A DNA stretch of 64,000 nucleotides. Source: Pseudomonas abietaniphila. Its GTDB lineage: Bacteria; Pseudomonadota; Gammaproteobacteria; Pseudomonadales; Pseudomonadaceae. The notes below the pieces were generated by a model. It had not been told where the DNA came from. It was given only the letters and a program-made list of their open reading frames with translations, and ran no database searches. Location of the stretch: positions 5,084,001 to 5,148,000 of the forward strand of contig NZ_CP155619.1 of the NCBI RefSeq assembly GCF_039697315.1, read 5' to 3'. Made by a program: the position numbers and the translations under genes. Shown here in pieces: positions 1 through 8,128 of the stretch (positions are counted from its first letter, which is position 1; each line of letters opens with the position of its first letter).

Positions 1-391
1 AGTGCACCGGCAGAATCGCCGTCGTCGCCGGGGTGATCGCTTCTTCGACGCGCTTGGGGTCCAGGTTATTGGTCACCGGATCAATGTCGACGAACACGGG
101 CTTGACGTTGTTCCACAACAACGAGTGCGCGGTGGCGACGAACGAATAGGGCGTGGTGATCACTTCTCCGGTGATGCGCAAGGCCTGCAGCGCGGTGACC
201 AGTGCCAGCGTGCCGTTGGAGAACAGGCAGACATGCTCAACACCCAGATACTCAGCCAGCGCGGATTCCAGTTGCTCATGGAACGGCCCACCATTGGTCA
301 GCCGCTTGCTGCGCCAGATTTCCTCCAGATAAGGCAGGAATTCCTCCAGAGGTGGAAGCAGCGGACTCGTGACGGGAATCGGGTTCGACAT
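1..391 (-). CDS. vioA: VioA-like sugar-nucleotide 4-aminotransferase (5' part only)
   Basis: The first 130 codons of a DegT/DnrJ/EryC1/StrS-family PLP aminotransferase; the rest lies left of the window, including the PLP lysine. The N-terminus has PLLPPLEEFLPYLEEIW, then a LTNGGPFHEQLE stretch, NGTLALVTALQALRITGEV, TPYSFVATAHS and FVDIDPVTNNLDP, the layout of VioA proteins that transfer an amino group to dTDP-4-keto-6-deoxyglucose to give dTDP-viosamine. Start taken at the ATG whose complement ends at 391; a GTG three codons upstream is possible. Viosamine derivatives decorate flagellin in Pseudomonas syringae, so position near a flagellin glycosylation island is suggestive, but related enzymes also serve O-antigen synthesis. 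Family is certain; the VioA assignment is by remembered similarity. Confidence 0.75.
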   Translation of the reverse strand, partial: MSNPIPVTSPLLPPLEEFLPYLEEIWRSKRLTNGGPFHEQLESALAEYLGVEHVCLFSNGTLALVTALQALRITGEVITTPYSFVATAHSLLWNNVKPVFVDIDPVTNNLDPKRVEEAITPATTAILPVH

Positions 392-718
392 GGACGACAC
401 GGCTCATGAAAGGGGTGGAGATTGCGCTGACGGCACAGACGTCAAGGGCCCGGCACACGGCGGACATTCGTCGACTGCCACGAAAATGGCGTCTGAATGC
501 TTTATGAGGGTTGAATAGCAAAAAACCGGCCAATTTGTATCGATGCCGTTACCGGTCGTGGCCAAGGCGTTTTTGATCGCTTGGATGCACGTTCAGGTAC
601 GAAAACAGAGTGGCAATTGCACACAACTTGGATGGCTCGCTTGATATTCCGAACGCCCGATGCTTATTTTGTACGCCTTGCCGCGGTGCGGCCTGCACAA
701 CCATTAAAGGACTGAGTC
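392..718. other. divergent intergenic region
   Basis: A 327-base gap between the divergent vioA-like and glutamine-synthetase-family genes. Apart from the possible sigma-54 element on the minus strand, no convincing gene, terminator or repeat is visible. A ribosome binding site (AAAGGACT) sits just before the ATG at 719. Confidence 0.6.
517..532 (-). promoter_or_regulatory. possible sigma-54 promoter of the vioA-like gene
   Basis: Read on the minus strand the site is TGGCCG-N5-TTGCT, with the invariant GG and GC separated by 10 bases. It departs from TGGCAC at two positions. It lies about 125 bases upstream of the vioA-like start and points towards it. If real, it would put a sugar-biosynthesis gene under the same sigma factor as the flagellar genes. 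Confidence 0.35.
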
Positions 719-2062
719 ATGAGTAGCGATGGCCATAATTCACTCGCGCAGCGATTGATGGGCATTGATGAAATTGAATGTGTCACGCCGGATCTGAACG
801 GCGTGCCACGCGGGAAAGTGATGACGGCCGAGGGTTTCCTTGAAGGCCGTCGCTTGCAGCTGGCGCGCGGCGTGCTCCTGCAATGCATCATGGGCGGGTA
901 TCCGGCGGCGAAATTCTACGGCAGCGACGACGGCGACCTGGCGTTGATCGCGGACCCTCGGCAGATTCATCGATTGCCCTGGAGCGACGAGCCCCGTGCG
1001 CTGGCGATCTGCGATGCCGACGAGCTGGATGGCGAGCCCTCGAACCTGTCCACTCGGGGACAGCTCAAGTCGGTCATTGCCCGTTACGCGCGTCATGGGT
1101 GGTCGCCAGTAGTGGCCACCGAGCTCGAGTTCTTTGTCTTTGCGCCCAACAGCGACCCTAATCAGCCGTTCAAGCCTCCGGTCGGTCTGGACGGTCGCCG
1201 TGAGGACGGCCAGTCGGCGTTCAGCGTCAGTTCCAATAACGGCCTGCGTCCGTTCTTCAGTGAGGTCTATAAGTGCATGGCGGCGCTGGACCTGCCGCGC
1301 GATACGTTCATGCACGAGATGGGCGTGAGTCAGTTCGAGATCAATCTGCTCCACGGCGACCCGCTGTTGCTGGCCGACCAGACGTTCCTGTTCAAGCACA
1401 TGCTCAAAGAAGTGGCGCTCAAGCACGGGCTGACCGTGGTGTGCATGGCCAAACCGTTGGCGCATACGCCGGGCAGCTCGATGCACATTCATCAGAGCGT
1501 GGTCGACAGCGTGACCGGCCAGAACATTTTCAGCGACGCTCAAGGCGAACCGACGTCGGCCTTTCATCACTTCATCGGCGGTCAGCAGGCGGCGATGGCG
1601 GATTTCACCGCTTTGTTCGCGCCCAACGTCAATTCGTATCAGCGTTTGTGTCATCCTTTCGCCTCACCGAATAACGCATGCTGGTCTCATGACAACCGTG
1701 CGGCAGGTTTGCGCATTCCGGCCAGCGCCCCGGTGGCGCGTCGTGTAGAAAACCGTTTGCCGGGCGCGGATGCCAACCCGTATCTCGCCATTGCAGCTAG
1801 TCTTGCAGCCGGGCTTTACGGAATGGAGCAACGGCTGGAGCCGTCGGATGCGATTCAGGGGGAATTCGTCGTGCCGGACAATCTTTCGCTGCCATGTACC
1901 TTGCATGCCGCGCTGGAACGTCTGAAACGCAGCCCTTTGGCCAAGGAACTGTTTGGTGCCGAATTCATCGAAGGGTACGTCGCGTCGAAGACGCTGGAAT
2001 TGACCAGTTTCTTCAACGAAATATCGCCTTGGGAGCGACGAGTGTTGGCTTCCCAAGCTTAG
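719..2062 (+). CDS. glutamine synthetase family protein (gamma-glutamylpolyamine synthetase-like)
   Basis: A 447-residue ATP-dependent amine:glutamate ligase of the glutamine synthetase superfamily. Visible motifs are the metal-binding TELEFF (E135, E137), HEMGVSQFEINL, the ATP/ammonia region ending GSSMHIHQS, NRAAGLRIP near residue 326, and RVENRLPGADANPYLAIAA. Length and the short N-terminal beta-grasp domain match the PuuA/Spu-type enzymes that ligate glutamate to polyamines rather than the ~470-residue GlnA, and no adenylylation-loop tyrosine is obvious. Polyamine-type substrates are an inference from family. No catabolic partners (oxidase, aldehyde dehydrogenase, peptidase) are adjacent; the gene is followed at once by a strong terminator, so it looks monocistronic. 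Confidence 0.85.
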   Translation: MSSDGHNSLAQRLMGIDEIECVTPDLNGVPRGKVMTAEGFLEGRRLQLARGVLLQCIMGGYPAAKFYGSDDGDLALIADPRQIHRLPWSDEPRALAICDADELDGEPSNLSTRGQLKSVIARYARHGWSPVVATELEFFVFAPNSDPNQPFKPPVGLDGRREDGQSAFSVSSNNGLRPFFSEVYKCMAALDLPRDTFMHEMGVSQFEINLLHGDPLLLADQTFLFKHMLKEVALKHGLTVVCMAKPLAHTPGSSMHIHQSVVDSVTGQNIFSDAQGEPTSAFHHFIGGQQAAMADFTALFAPNVNSYQRLCHPFASPNNACWSHDNRAAGLRIPASAPVARRVENRLPGADANPYLAIAASLAAGLYGMEQRLEPSDAIQGEFVVPDNLSLPCTLHAALERLKRSPLAKELFGAEFIEGYVASKTLELTSFFNEISPWERRVLASQA

Positions 2063-2074
2063 AAACCGTGGTTC

Positions 2075-2106
2075 GGAAACCCTCCGTGGAGGAGGGTTTC
2101 CTTTTT
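2075..2106 (+). terminator. rho-independent terminator after the glutamine-synthetase-family gene
   Basis: Perfect 11-bp stem (GGAAACCCTCC / GGAGGGTTTCC), 5-base loop, then TTTTT. It ends only ten bases before the start codon of the next gene, so it either isolates the MFS gene or acts as an attenuator on read-through. Confidence 0.9.
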
Positions 2107-2115
2107 GGAAAGCCG

Positions 2116-3573
2116 ATGCGCCAAATCTGGAAATCCTTTCGAGCGCTGTATTTTGCCTCGCTGATGATGTTGATCGGCTCGGGCCTCCTGAGTACCTACC
2201 TTGCCTTGCGTCTCGCGGCCGATCAGGTCGATGGCCTGTGGGTCGGTGCGCTGATGGCCGCCAACTATGTGGGCCTGGCGCTGGGCGGCAAGATCGGCCA
2301 CCGGCTGATTGGCCGGGTCGGGCACATCCGGGCCTACGCCACCTGCGCGGGCATCGTCGGCGCGGCGGTGCTGGGGCATGGCCTGATCAACTACCTGCCG
2401 GCCTGGATCTTCCTGCGGATGATCGTCGGTCTGGGAATGATGTGTCAGTACATGGTCATCGAAAGCTGGCTCAACGAGCAGGCATCGCCCAAACAGCGGG
2501 GTCTGGTGTTCAGCGGTTACATGATCGCCTCTTACATGGGCCTGGTGCTCGGTCAGCTGATCCTGGTCATCCATCCGCAGTTGGGGCCGGAGCTGCTGAT
2601 GCTGGTCGCGATGTGTTTCACCTTGTGCCTGGTGCCCGTGGCGATGACCCGCAGCATTCACCCGGCCCCGATGCGTCCTGCGCCGCTTGAACCCTTGTTC
2701 TTCATGCGCCGCGTCCCGCAATCGCTGACGACCGTACTGAGTGCCGGGTTGATCATCGGTTCGTTCTACGGCCTGGCGCCGCTGTACGCCGCTCAGCAGG
2801 GATTGTCCACGGAGCACGTCGGTCTGTTCATGGCGTGCTGCATCGGCGCCGGCCTGCTGGTGCAGGGACCATTGGGCAAGCTCTCGGATCGTTATGACCG
2901 TGCCTGGCTGATTCGCGGCGTCGCGGGGATGCTGGTGCTGGCCGCATTACCGCTCGCGATCTTTCCCAACGTGCCGATGGAGGTCCTGTTTGCCGTCGGT
3001 TTCGTGGCGTCGTTGCTGCAGTTTTCGTTGTACCCGCTGGCCGTGGCGTTTTCCAACGACCACGTCGAAGGCGAGCGCCGGGTATCGCTGACCGCCATGC
3101 TGCTCATGACCTATGGCGTTGGGGCGAGTATCGGGCCGTTGGTGTCGGGCGTGTTGATGAAGCAGTTTGGCAGCAACATGCTGTATGCCTTCGTCTGTGT
3201 GACGGCATTGGTGCTGGTGCTGCGTATTCGTCCGAAGGCCGTCACCAATCTGCACCAGGTGGAAGACGCGCCGCTGCACCACATTGCGATGCCCGACAGC
3301 ATGTCCAGCTCGCCCTTGGTGGTCGCGCTCGATCCGCGTGTTGACGAGCAAGTGGTTCAGGACCAGATGCAAACCGCCACGGAGCCTGCTGCGCCGCCGG
3401 AACACGAGCCTGAGGTTGAAGGTGAGGCGCCGGAGCGCGTCGTGCCTTCAGGCGAGGGCGTTGTGCGCCCGGTGGCGGTTGTCGATGAAGCCGTCAGCGC
3501 CGAACCCCAGGCCGCACGACCCGACGCGGCACACGATGCGTCACGGGATGTCGGCGTTGACCGGCCGCTGTAG
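2116..3573 (+). CDS. MFS transporter with a long acidic C-terminal tail
   Basis: A 485-residue major facilitator superfamily permease. Residues 1 to about 385 form twelve hydrophobic segments with the MFS signature between helices 2 and 3 (GGKIGHRLIGRVG) and a repeat of it mid-protein (GPLGKLSDRYDRAWLIR). From about residue 390 there is an unusual hydrophilic tail of roughly 95 residues rich in Glu, Pro, Ala and Val, probably cytoplasmic. The ATG at 2116 is chosen because it begins the typical MRQIWKSFRALYFASLMM start; the reading frame is open further upstream through the previous gene. Substrate unknown; YcaD-like drug/metabolite permeases are the closest type I recognise. The start codon lies just after the terminator at 2075-2106, with only a weak GGA as ribosome site. 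Confidence 0.85.
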   Translation: MRQIWKSFRALYFASLMMLIGSGLLSTYLALRLAADQVDGLWVGALMAANYVGLALGGKIGHRLIGRVGHIRAYATCAGIVGAAVLGHGLINYLPAWIFLRMIVGLGMMCQYMVIESWLNEQASPKQRGLVFSGYMIASYMGLVLGQLILVIHPQLGPELLMLVAMCFTLCLVPVAMTRSIHPAPMRPAPLEPLFFMRRVPQSLTTVLSAGLIIGSFYGLAPLYAAQQGLSTEHVGLFMACCIGAGLLVQGPLGKLSDRYDRAWLIRGVAGMLVLAALPLAIFPNVPMEVLFAVGFVASLLQFSLYPLAVAFSNDHVEGERRVSLTAMLLMTYGVGASIGPLVSGVLMKQFGSNMLYAFVCVTALVLVLRIRPKAVTNLHQVEDAPLHHIAMPDSMSSSPLVVALDPRVDEQVVQDQMQTATEPAAPPEHEPEVEGEAPERVVPSGEGVVRPVAVVDEAVSAEPQAARPDAAHDASRDVGVDRPL

Positions 3574-3582
3574 CGGCCCGTC

Positions 3583-4020
3583 TCAATGCCGTGAGCCTGT
3601 GCTGTGCATTTCCAGAAGCTCTTCGGTCCATGCCGCGTCCTCCGTCGGGCATTCCGCCTTGCCGGTCACCTCGACCACAGCCCCTCGGCGGCGTGCCATG
3701 AACCCCGGCTTCAGCGCTCCACAGAGGCCGCTTGAGCAGGACAGGGGCGTGGCGTAGTTCACCAGCAACGTGATGCTGGCGTCGTGGCTCAAGACCTGCG
3801 CGATGTGCTGCCGGTCTTGCGCAATGCTCAGATCGCCCGCTATCACCTCCACGGACTGTCCTGATGCATCGGTGATGCGTCGGGCCAGTGTCTGCAGCCG
3901 CTCCAGGTCAGGAGCGATCAGGATCAGGTCATAACCCTGGGCCGCCATCCGGCGGGCGTAGGCCTGGCTGCGGCCGGACGATACGCCGGTGATCACTGCG
4001 GTGCCTCGGTGCTTGAACAT
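3583..4020 (-). pseudogene. decayed short-chain dehydrogenase
   Basis: A 145-residue remnant of an SDR of the usual ~260 residues. The N-terminus still reads MFKHRGTAVITG, but the TGxxxGIG dinucleotide motif is altered to TGVSSGRSQ and the NNAG motif to VNYATP. The middle of the protein, including the catalytic Ser and Tyr-xxx-Lys, is missing: sequence jumps from LLVNYATPLS to a GFMARRRGAVVEVTG block. The reading frame is open upstream but without SDR similarity, so the ATG complement ending at 4020 is used. It converges on the MFS gene with a 9-base gap. It could be a short expressed protein, but an SDR without cofactor and catalytic motifs cannot be a dehydrogenase. Confidence 0.65.
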
Positions 4021-4257
4021 GGTGGGTCTGCTGTCGGGGACTTTATCAGGCGCAAGCGTAAGGGGATCTCCGACCGTTAACCGGCCATAAAACCCACCAT
4101 TCCAGACGTCTTTTCCGGCCTCGCACCGAATGGCCGAAAAGGTTGGTTTTACGGCAGATGCGGGGTGGTTCATCTCTCTAACATCGGTTCTCGAAATGCA
4201 CGACACGGCTCGAACAGCCACGCGTCGTTCATAACCACTTTCCCTCGGAGAACCGAC

Positions 4258-5004
4258 ATGAACCTGACCAACAACACCATCTTCATCACCGGCGGTACGT
4301 CCGGCATCGGTCGTGCCCTGGCCGAAGCGCTGCACGCTCGTGGTAACAAAGTCATCATCGCGGGGCGTCGCAAAGCACTCCTCGAACAAGTGACCGCCGC
4401 CAACCCGGGTATGGAAGCCGTGACGCTGGACGTGGGGGATGCGGCAGACATCGCCCGGGTTACCGCTGACATCACCCGTCGTTTTCCGGACTTGAACGTG
4501 CTGATCAATAACGCCGGCATCATGCAGATCGACGACGCGAGCAGCGCAATTGACGAAAAACTGCTGATCGACACGCTGACCACCAACGTGTCTGGGCCGA
4601 TTCGTGTCACTTCCGGTTTGATCGAGCACCTGAAAACCAGACCGCAGGCCGTTGTCATGAATGTGTCGTCGGTCCTGGCCTTCGTACCGCTCGCTCTGAC
4701 AGCCGTCTACAGCGCGACCAAAGCCGCCATGCACTCGTATTCGATGTCCCAGCGCTTCATGTTGCGCAACACGTCGGTACGGGTTCTGGAAATCGCGCCG
4801 CCTTGGGTTCAGACCGACCTGCTGGGCAGCAACGACGAACCGCGCGCCATGCCGCTGGCTGAGTTCATCAAGGAAACCATGGCGGTACTGGCGACCGACG
4901 CCGATGAAATCCTCGTCGAACGCGCCGTTCCCCTGCGCGCTGCCGTGGGGCCGAACGAAATGGGCTTTGTGACGGCGTTCAACGAGTCTTTCCTGGCGGG
5001 CTGA
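4258..5004 (+). CDS. SDR family oxidoreductase (DltE-like)
   Basis: A 248-residue classical short-chain dehydrogenase/reductase. The NAD(P) motif TGGTSGIG is at residues 10-17, NNAG follows, and the catalytic Ser, Tyr-xxx-Lys (YSATK) and a substrate-side PPWVQTDL loop are all present. ATG at 4258 follows a good GGAG ribosome site; an open frame to 4165 has no SDR sequence. The sequence resembles the DltE-type oxidoreductases of Pseudomonas, for which I know no defined substrate. The divergent decayed SDR upstream and the GlxA-type regulator downstream suggest a small regulated unit, but nothing in the sequence shows the substrate. Confidence 0.9.
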   Translation: MNLTNNTIFITGGTSGIGRALAEALHARGNKVIIAGRRKALLEQVTAANPGMEAVTLDVGDAADIARVTADITRRFPDLNVLINNAGIMQIDDASSAIDEKLLIDTLTTNVSGPIRVTSGLIEHLKTRPQAVVMNVSSVLAFVPLALTAVYSATKAAMHSYSMSQRFMLRNTSVRVLEIAPPWVQTDLLGSNDEPRAMPLAEFIKETMAVLATDADEILVERAVPLRAAVGPNEMGFVTAFNESFLAG

Positions 5005-5094
5005 TTCGTTCGGGAGGGCCGCCGCCCCATCAATCGGTGTGGCGGTCAACCGTCCGTGTTTCATCACGCGGTACCGAGGCCTTGCAGGCAATGC

Positions 5095-5122
5095 TTGCGT
5101 GCAAGGCGCCGGGGTCTAGAAT
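5095..5122 (+). promoter_or_regulatory. possible sigma-70 promoter of the AraC-type gene
   Basis: TTGCGT and TAGAAT separated by 16 bases, ending 28 bases before the ATG at 5150. An imperfect inverted repeat (CCTTGCAGG...CGTGCAAGG) overlaps the -35 region and could be an operator. Confidence 0.4.
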
Positions 5123-5149
5123 CGACATCTTTGTGACGGACCCAGCCTC

Positions 5150-6100
5150 ATGCAAACCGTTGCGCTCATTGTCAGGCCGGACTTTCAAGTCATGAGCCTG
5201 GCGGCGCTGTCGGCGTTCGAATTCGCCAACATTGCCGCCGAAAAAAAGCTCTATGACATCCATCTGCTGTCAGAGCACGGCGGCCTTGTGGCCGCTAGCT
5301 CGCTATTTACCTCGGTGTCCACCCAGCCACTGGATCACGCGCGGTTCGACACCTTGCTGATCAGCGGCGCCATGGATCGCTCATCGGCATCGCCTGCCAT
5401 CAATGCCTTCCTGATCGAGGCGTACGCCCATTCCCGCCGTGTGGGGGCTTTGTGCGTGGGGGCATTCGCGCTGGCGGAGGCCGGCCTGCTCGACGGTCGT
5501 CGAGCGACGGTGCACTGGGCGAGGGCGCGTGAAATGCGCCAGAACTTTCCGGCGATCAAGGTCGAGGAAGACCGGATCTACATCGTTGACGGCAAGATCT
5601 GGACGTCGGCCGGGATGTCGGCGGCGCTGGATTTGACCATTGGCATGGTGGAAAAGGACCATGGCGCGGAGCTCGCGCGCAAGGTGTCCCAGCATCTGGT
5701 GCTCTACCATCGTCGGGCGGGAGGCCAATCGCAGCATTCGGCAATGCTGGAAATGAGCCCGAGCTCCGACCGGATCCAGATGTCCCTGGAATACGCCCGC
5801 AAGAACCTGCGTCGCGAACTGTCGGTTGAAGAGCTGGCCGATGCCGCGTGCCTGAGTGCGCGTCAGTTCAGTCGTTCGTTTCGAGCCGAAACCGGTATCT
5901 CGCCCGCCAAGGCGGTGGAAAACCTGCGCCTTGAAGCGGCGCGTCTGATGATGGAGCAGGGGCGTCATTCGCTGGAAGCGGTGGCCAGCGAAACCGGGTT
6001 TGGCGACCGGGAGAGGATGCGTCGCGCGTTCCTGCGGGTCTACGGGCAATCGCCACAGTCGTTGCGGCGCAGTTTCGGGCCGGTGGTGGATGCGTTTTAG
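5150..6100 (+). CDS. GlxA-type transcriptional regulator (DJ-1/PfpI + AraC HTH)
   Basis: A 316-residue regulator. Residues about 1-185 form a DJ-1/PfpI (class I glutamine amidotransferase-like) sensor domain with the nucleophile-elbow segment GALCVGAFALAEAGLL. Residues about 210-312 carry two AraC/XylS helix-turn-helices (LADAACLSARQFSRSFR and VASETGFGDRERMRRAFLRVYGQSP). Family members include GlxA, ArgR and CdhR of Pseudomonas, which control amine and amino-acid catabolism. The target is unknown; the SDR just upstream, transcribed in the same direction, is the nearest candidate. Confidence 0.9.
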   Translation: MQTVALIVRPDFQVMSLAALSAFEFANIAAEKKLYDIHLLSEHGGLVAASSLFTSVSTQPLDHARFDTLLISGAMDRSSASPAINAFLIEAYAHSRRVGALCVGAFALAEAGLLDGRRATVHWARAREMRQNFPAIKVEEDRIYIVDGKIWTSAGMSAALDLTIGMVEKDHGAELARKVSQHLVLYHRRAGGQSQHSAMLEMSPSSDRIQMSLEYARKNLRRELSVEELADAACLSARQFSRSFRAETGISPAKAVENLRLEAARLMMEQGRHSLEAVASETGFGDRERMRRAFLRVYGQSPQSLRRSFGPVVDAF

Positions 6101-6123
6101 TCAGGCGGGACGTGGATCCACGC

Positions 6124-6216
6124 CCTGTGTGAGCGAATTCATTCGCGAACGATCTGCCAGACATTAGAAGTTCGTGGACTGCACTGGCCAATCGCGAATG
6201 AATTCGCTCCCACAGG
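6124..6216. repeat. REP doublet (inverted pair)
   Basis: Two inverted copies of a GAGCGAATTCATTCGCGA-type palindrome, flanked outside by CCTGTG / CACAGG, with about 45 bases between them. This is the layout of Pseudomonas REP pairs (REPINs). The same architecture recurs at 14987, 17175, 51811 and 62783. Confidence 0.8.
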
Positions 6217-6310
6217 TTTATCCCGTGCAGGTGCGTTAAATGGCTTTCAGATGAACAGAGGGCAGGCCCACAGGATTTGGCATTGCATGCAAACCCTGTG
6301 AGCGGCCTGA

Positions 6311-7051
6311 TCAGAAGTCGTCGTCTTTATCGAAGCGACGGGCTTCGCGTTGCAGCTGGTAGACGAAACGCTCAACTTGGCGCTGCACCAGCCCACTGAT
6401 GTTGTGGAAGCGCACGCCGGCAAAGGTAGTGTTGATCCTTTCTTCGAAGTGCAGATACCGCAGCTCGACCGGGGTGGTCATGCTGCCGAAGGGCAGGGAG
6501 GCGATGAAGCGTTCGTACACCTGACCCAGCTGCATCCGTTCCGAAACATCGCCTTCGAAGCGCAGTTTGCAACCGGTCGCGGAGATGTCCAGCAGCTTGC
6601 CCCTGAGCGGAAACTTCAGCTTGTCGCCACCGATTTCGATATCGACCAGAGACGCCAGTTTCAGGGCAGCGCGGAAGGCATTGCGGCGCTGGTGATACAC
6701 CACTTCTTCAGGCAGCGGCCCACGATAAGAGTGCGGATCCTCGATAATGGTCATCTGCGCTTTGACTTCCCAGGCGATGCGCACACCGTCATGGAAACCT
6801 TCAACACGGAACGCTTCACCGTTGGCCAGGAAGCGTTCGCCGTCACGCGGGATCATCTCATCGAGCGAGATCTCGTTGCTGTCACGGTCGACGTCGATGA
6901 CATAGCTCTGGAAGCGTTGGCTGCGCTCGTGAAAGGTGATGATCAGGGGATCATGGCTTTCCATCAGCAGCCGCAGGTTGGCGGCAATTTCCAAAGGCGT
7001 GGTCAGTACCTTCGGGGGCTGCGGAACATCTTCCGCGCTTGAGGCATTCAC
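6311..7051 (-). CDS. ycgR: flagellar brake protein YcgR (PilZ, c-di-GMP receptor)
   Basis: A 246-residue cytoplasmic protein with an N-terminal YcgR/PilZN domain (about 15-115) and a C-terminal PilZ domain (about 118-235). The c-di-GMP-binding signatures are intact: R123-xxx-R127 and D155-x-S157-xx-G160. On binding c-di-GMP, YcgR-type proteins contact the motor-switch complex or stator and slow or bias rotation. It lies 82 bases downstream of flgN on the same strand, the arrangement seen in other pseudomonads, and is probably co-transcribed with flgMN. Confidence 0.95.
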   Translation of the reverse strand: MNASSAEDVPQPPKVLTTPLEIAANLRLLMESHDPLIITFHERSQRFQSYVIDVDRDSNEISLDEMIPRDGERFLANGEAFRVEGFHDGVRIAWEVKAQMTIIEDPHSYRGPLPEEVVYHQRRNAFRAALKLASLVDIEIGGDKLKFPLRGKLLDISATGCKLRFEGDVSERMQLGQVYERFIASLPFGSMTTPVELRYLHFEERINTTFAGVRFHNISGLVQRQVERFVYQLQREARRFDKDDDF

Positions 7052-7133
7052 GGTTTATCCATCTCCAGGCAAAAAACGACAGCGTGCGGCCAGCGGCATT
7101 TTGCCATCATGTCGCACGCCTTGATACAAGAAC

Positions 7134-7601
7134 TTACGCCTGGCTAAGCGGACGTGGTCTGATCTTCCCGGACGTCGATCCCCGGCTGTCGTACAGCGCT
7201 GGAGTATCGCCACCGTTGAGGATTCTGAGCTGCTGAGCCGTGGTCAGCTGCTGGAGCTGGATCAGACTGCCATTCTGCTCGTTGGCGGCCTGACATTCAG
7301 TCATCAGCGCGCTCAGTTCATCACCCGCCTTCAACAACGCTTCACCGACCGATGAATGCCTGGCCACTTCTTCGAGTCCCGCACGATTGGCGGGCAGGCC
7401 GAGGCTGGTCATCAATTGGCTGCGTCTGCGTCCGTGCTGTTCGAGCACGATCACCAACGCTTGTTTCTGCGCCAGGATGTGTTCCATTTCGACCATATTG
7501 CGGCCGTGAAGCGCCAGTGACTCGGCCCTCAGGATGTCCAGCAGATGCCGGGTCGGCGCAATATCGTCCGTGATCAGTTGAAGCAATGTAGTGTCTTGCA
7601 T
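7134..7601 (-). CDS. flgN: flagellar export chaperone FlgN
   Basis: A 155-residue, mostly helical FlgN-family chaperone that keeps the hook-filament junction proteins FlgK and FlgL export-competent and delivers them to the export gate. The LxLHGRNMVEMEHILAQKQALV segment is typical, and the C-terminal part (after about 125) is polar and probably disordered. It sits 49 bases downstream of flgM. Confidence 0.93.
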   Translation of the reverse strand: MQDTTLLQLITDDIAPTRHLLDILRAESLALHGRNMVEMEHILAQKQALVIVLEQHGRRRSQLMTSLGLPANRAGLEEVARHSSVGEALLKAGDELSALMTECQAANEQNGSLIQLQQLTTAQQLRILNGGDTPALYDSRGSTSGKIRPRPLSQA

Positions 7602-7650
7602 CGCATGCCCTGGGATTTAAGCGTCCAGAAGCCCCTGCGCGTACCGGGGG

Positions 7651-7968
7651 CTAGCGCTGGGCTTCGAAATTAAGCAGTTTGTTCGCAACACGGTTGCTGT
7701 CGACCTTGTAGCTGCCGTCGGCGATAGCCTGTTTCAACTCAGCCACGCGGCTGCTGTTGACGACGGGCTGATCACGCAACGAATCAGTGATCTTCTGCAA
7801 CTGCTGAGCTTCACTGCTCAAACTGACTGTCTCGCCGCTACCGCTGACGCTTCCGGAAGTGCTGACCGTCGCCGGGGCTTCGGTTTTGCTGGCTTCTTTG
7901 GTGCTGGCGGTACGTGGAGTACCTCCAACGGTAGTGGAGTTATTCAAACGACTGAAGTCGATGACCAT
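7651..7968 (-). CDS. flgM: anti-sigma-28 factor FlgM
   Basis: A 105-residue protein that binds FliA (sigma-28) and is exported through the finished hook, releasing late gene expression. The N-terminal half is Ser/Thr-rich and disordered, as in the family. The C-terminal half ([13 protein letters not shown], then a helix reading [30 protein letters not shown]) is the conserved sigma-binding region. It lies between flgA and flgN with its own sigma-28 promoter in the flgA-flgM gap. Confidence 0.96.
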   Translation of the reverse strand: MVIDFSRLNNSTTVGGTPRTASTKEASKTEAPATVSTSGSVSGSGETVSLSSEAQQLQKITDSLRDQPVVNSSRVAELKQAIADGSYKVDSNRVANKLLNFEAQR

Positions 7969-8004
7969 GATTGAAAACCTCTGGGTTCTAGGACGCTTGC
8001 CTTG

Positions 8005-8031
8005 GTTTCGGCCAAACCCGGAATAACTTTA
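8005..8031 (-). promoter_or_regulatory. sigma-28 promoter of flgM
   Basis: On the minus strand: TAAA-N15-GCCGAAAC, against TAAA-N15-GCCGATAA, so 6 of 8 in the -10 and a perfect -35 core and spacing. It is 37 bases upstream of the flgM start, giving FliA-dependent autoregulation of its own inhibitor. Confidence 0.8.
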
Positions 8032-8128
8032 GGGCCCGTGCGAAAACAGTCTTGAATTGACTTCGCATAGGGCATATCGGTTCCGAGTGTAGAAAAAGCG
8101 CAGGCGTAGCGCCAGAGGTCAATGCCCG

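Noticed and set aside
3583..5091. A single 502-codon minus-strand protein
   Set aside because: Only the last 145 codons show SDR similarity; the first part is the antisense of the intact SDR at 4258-5004.
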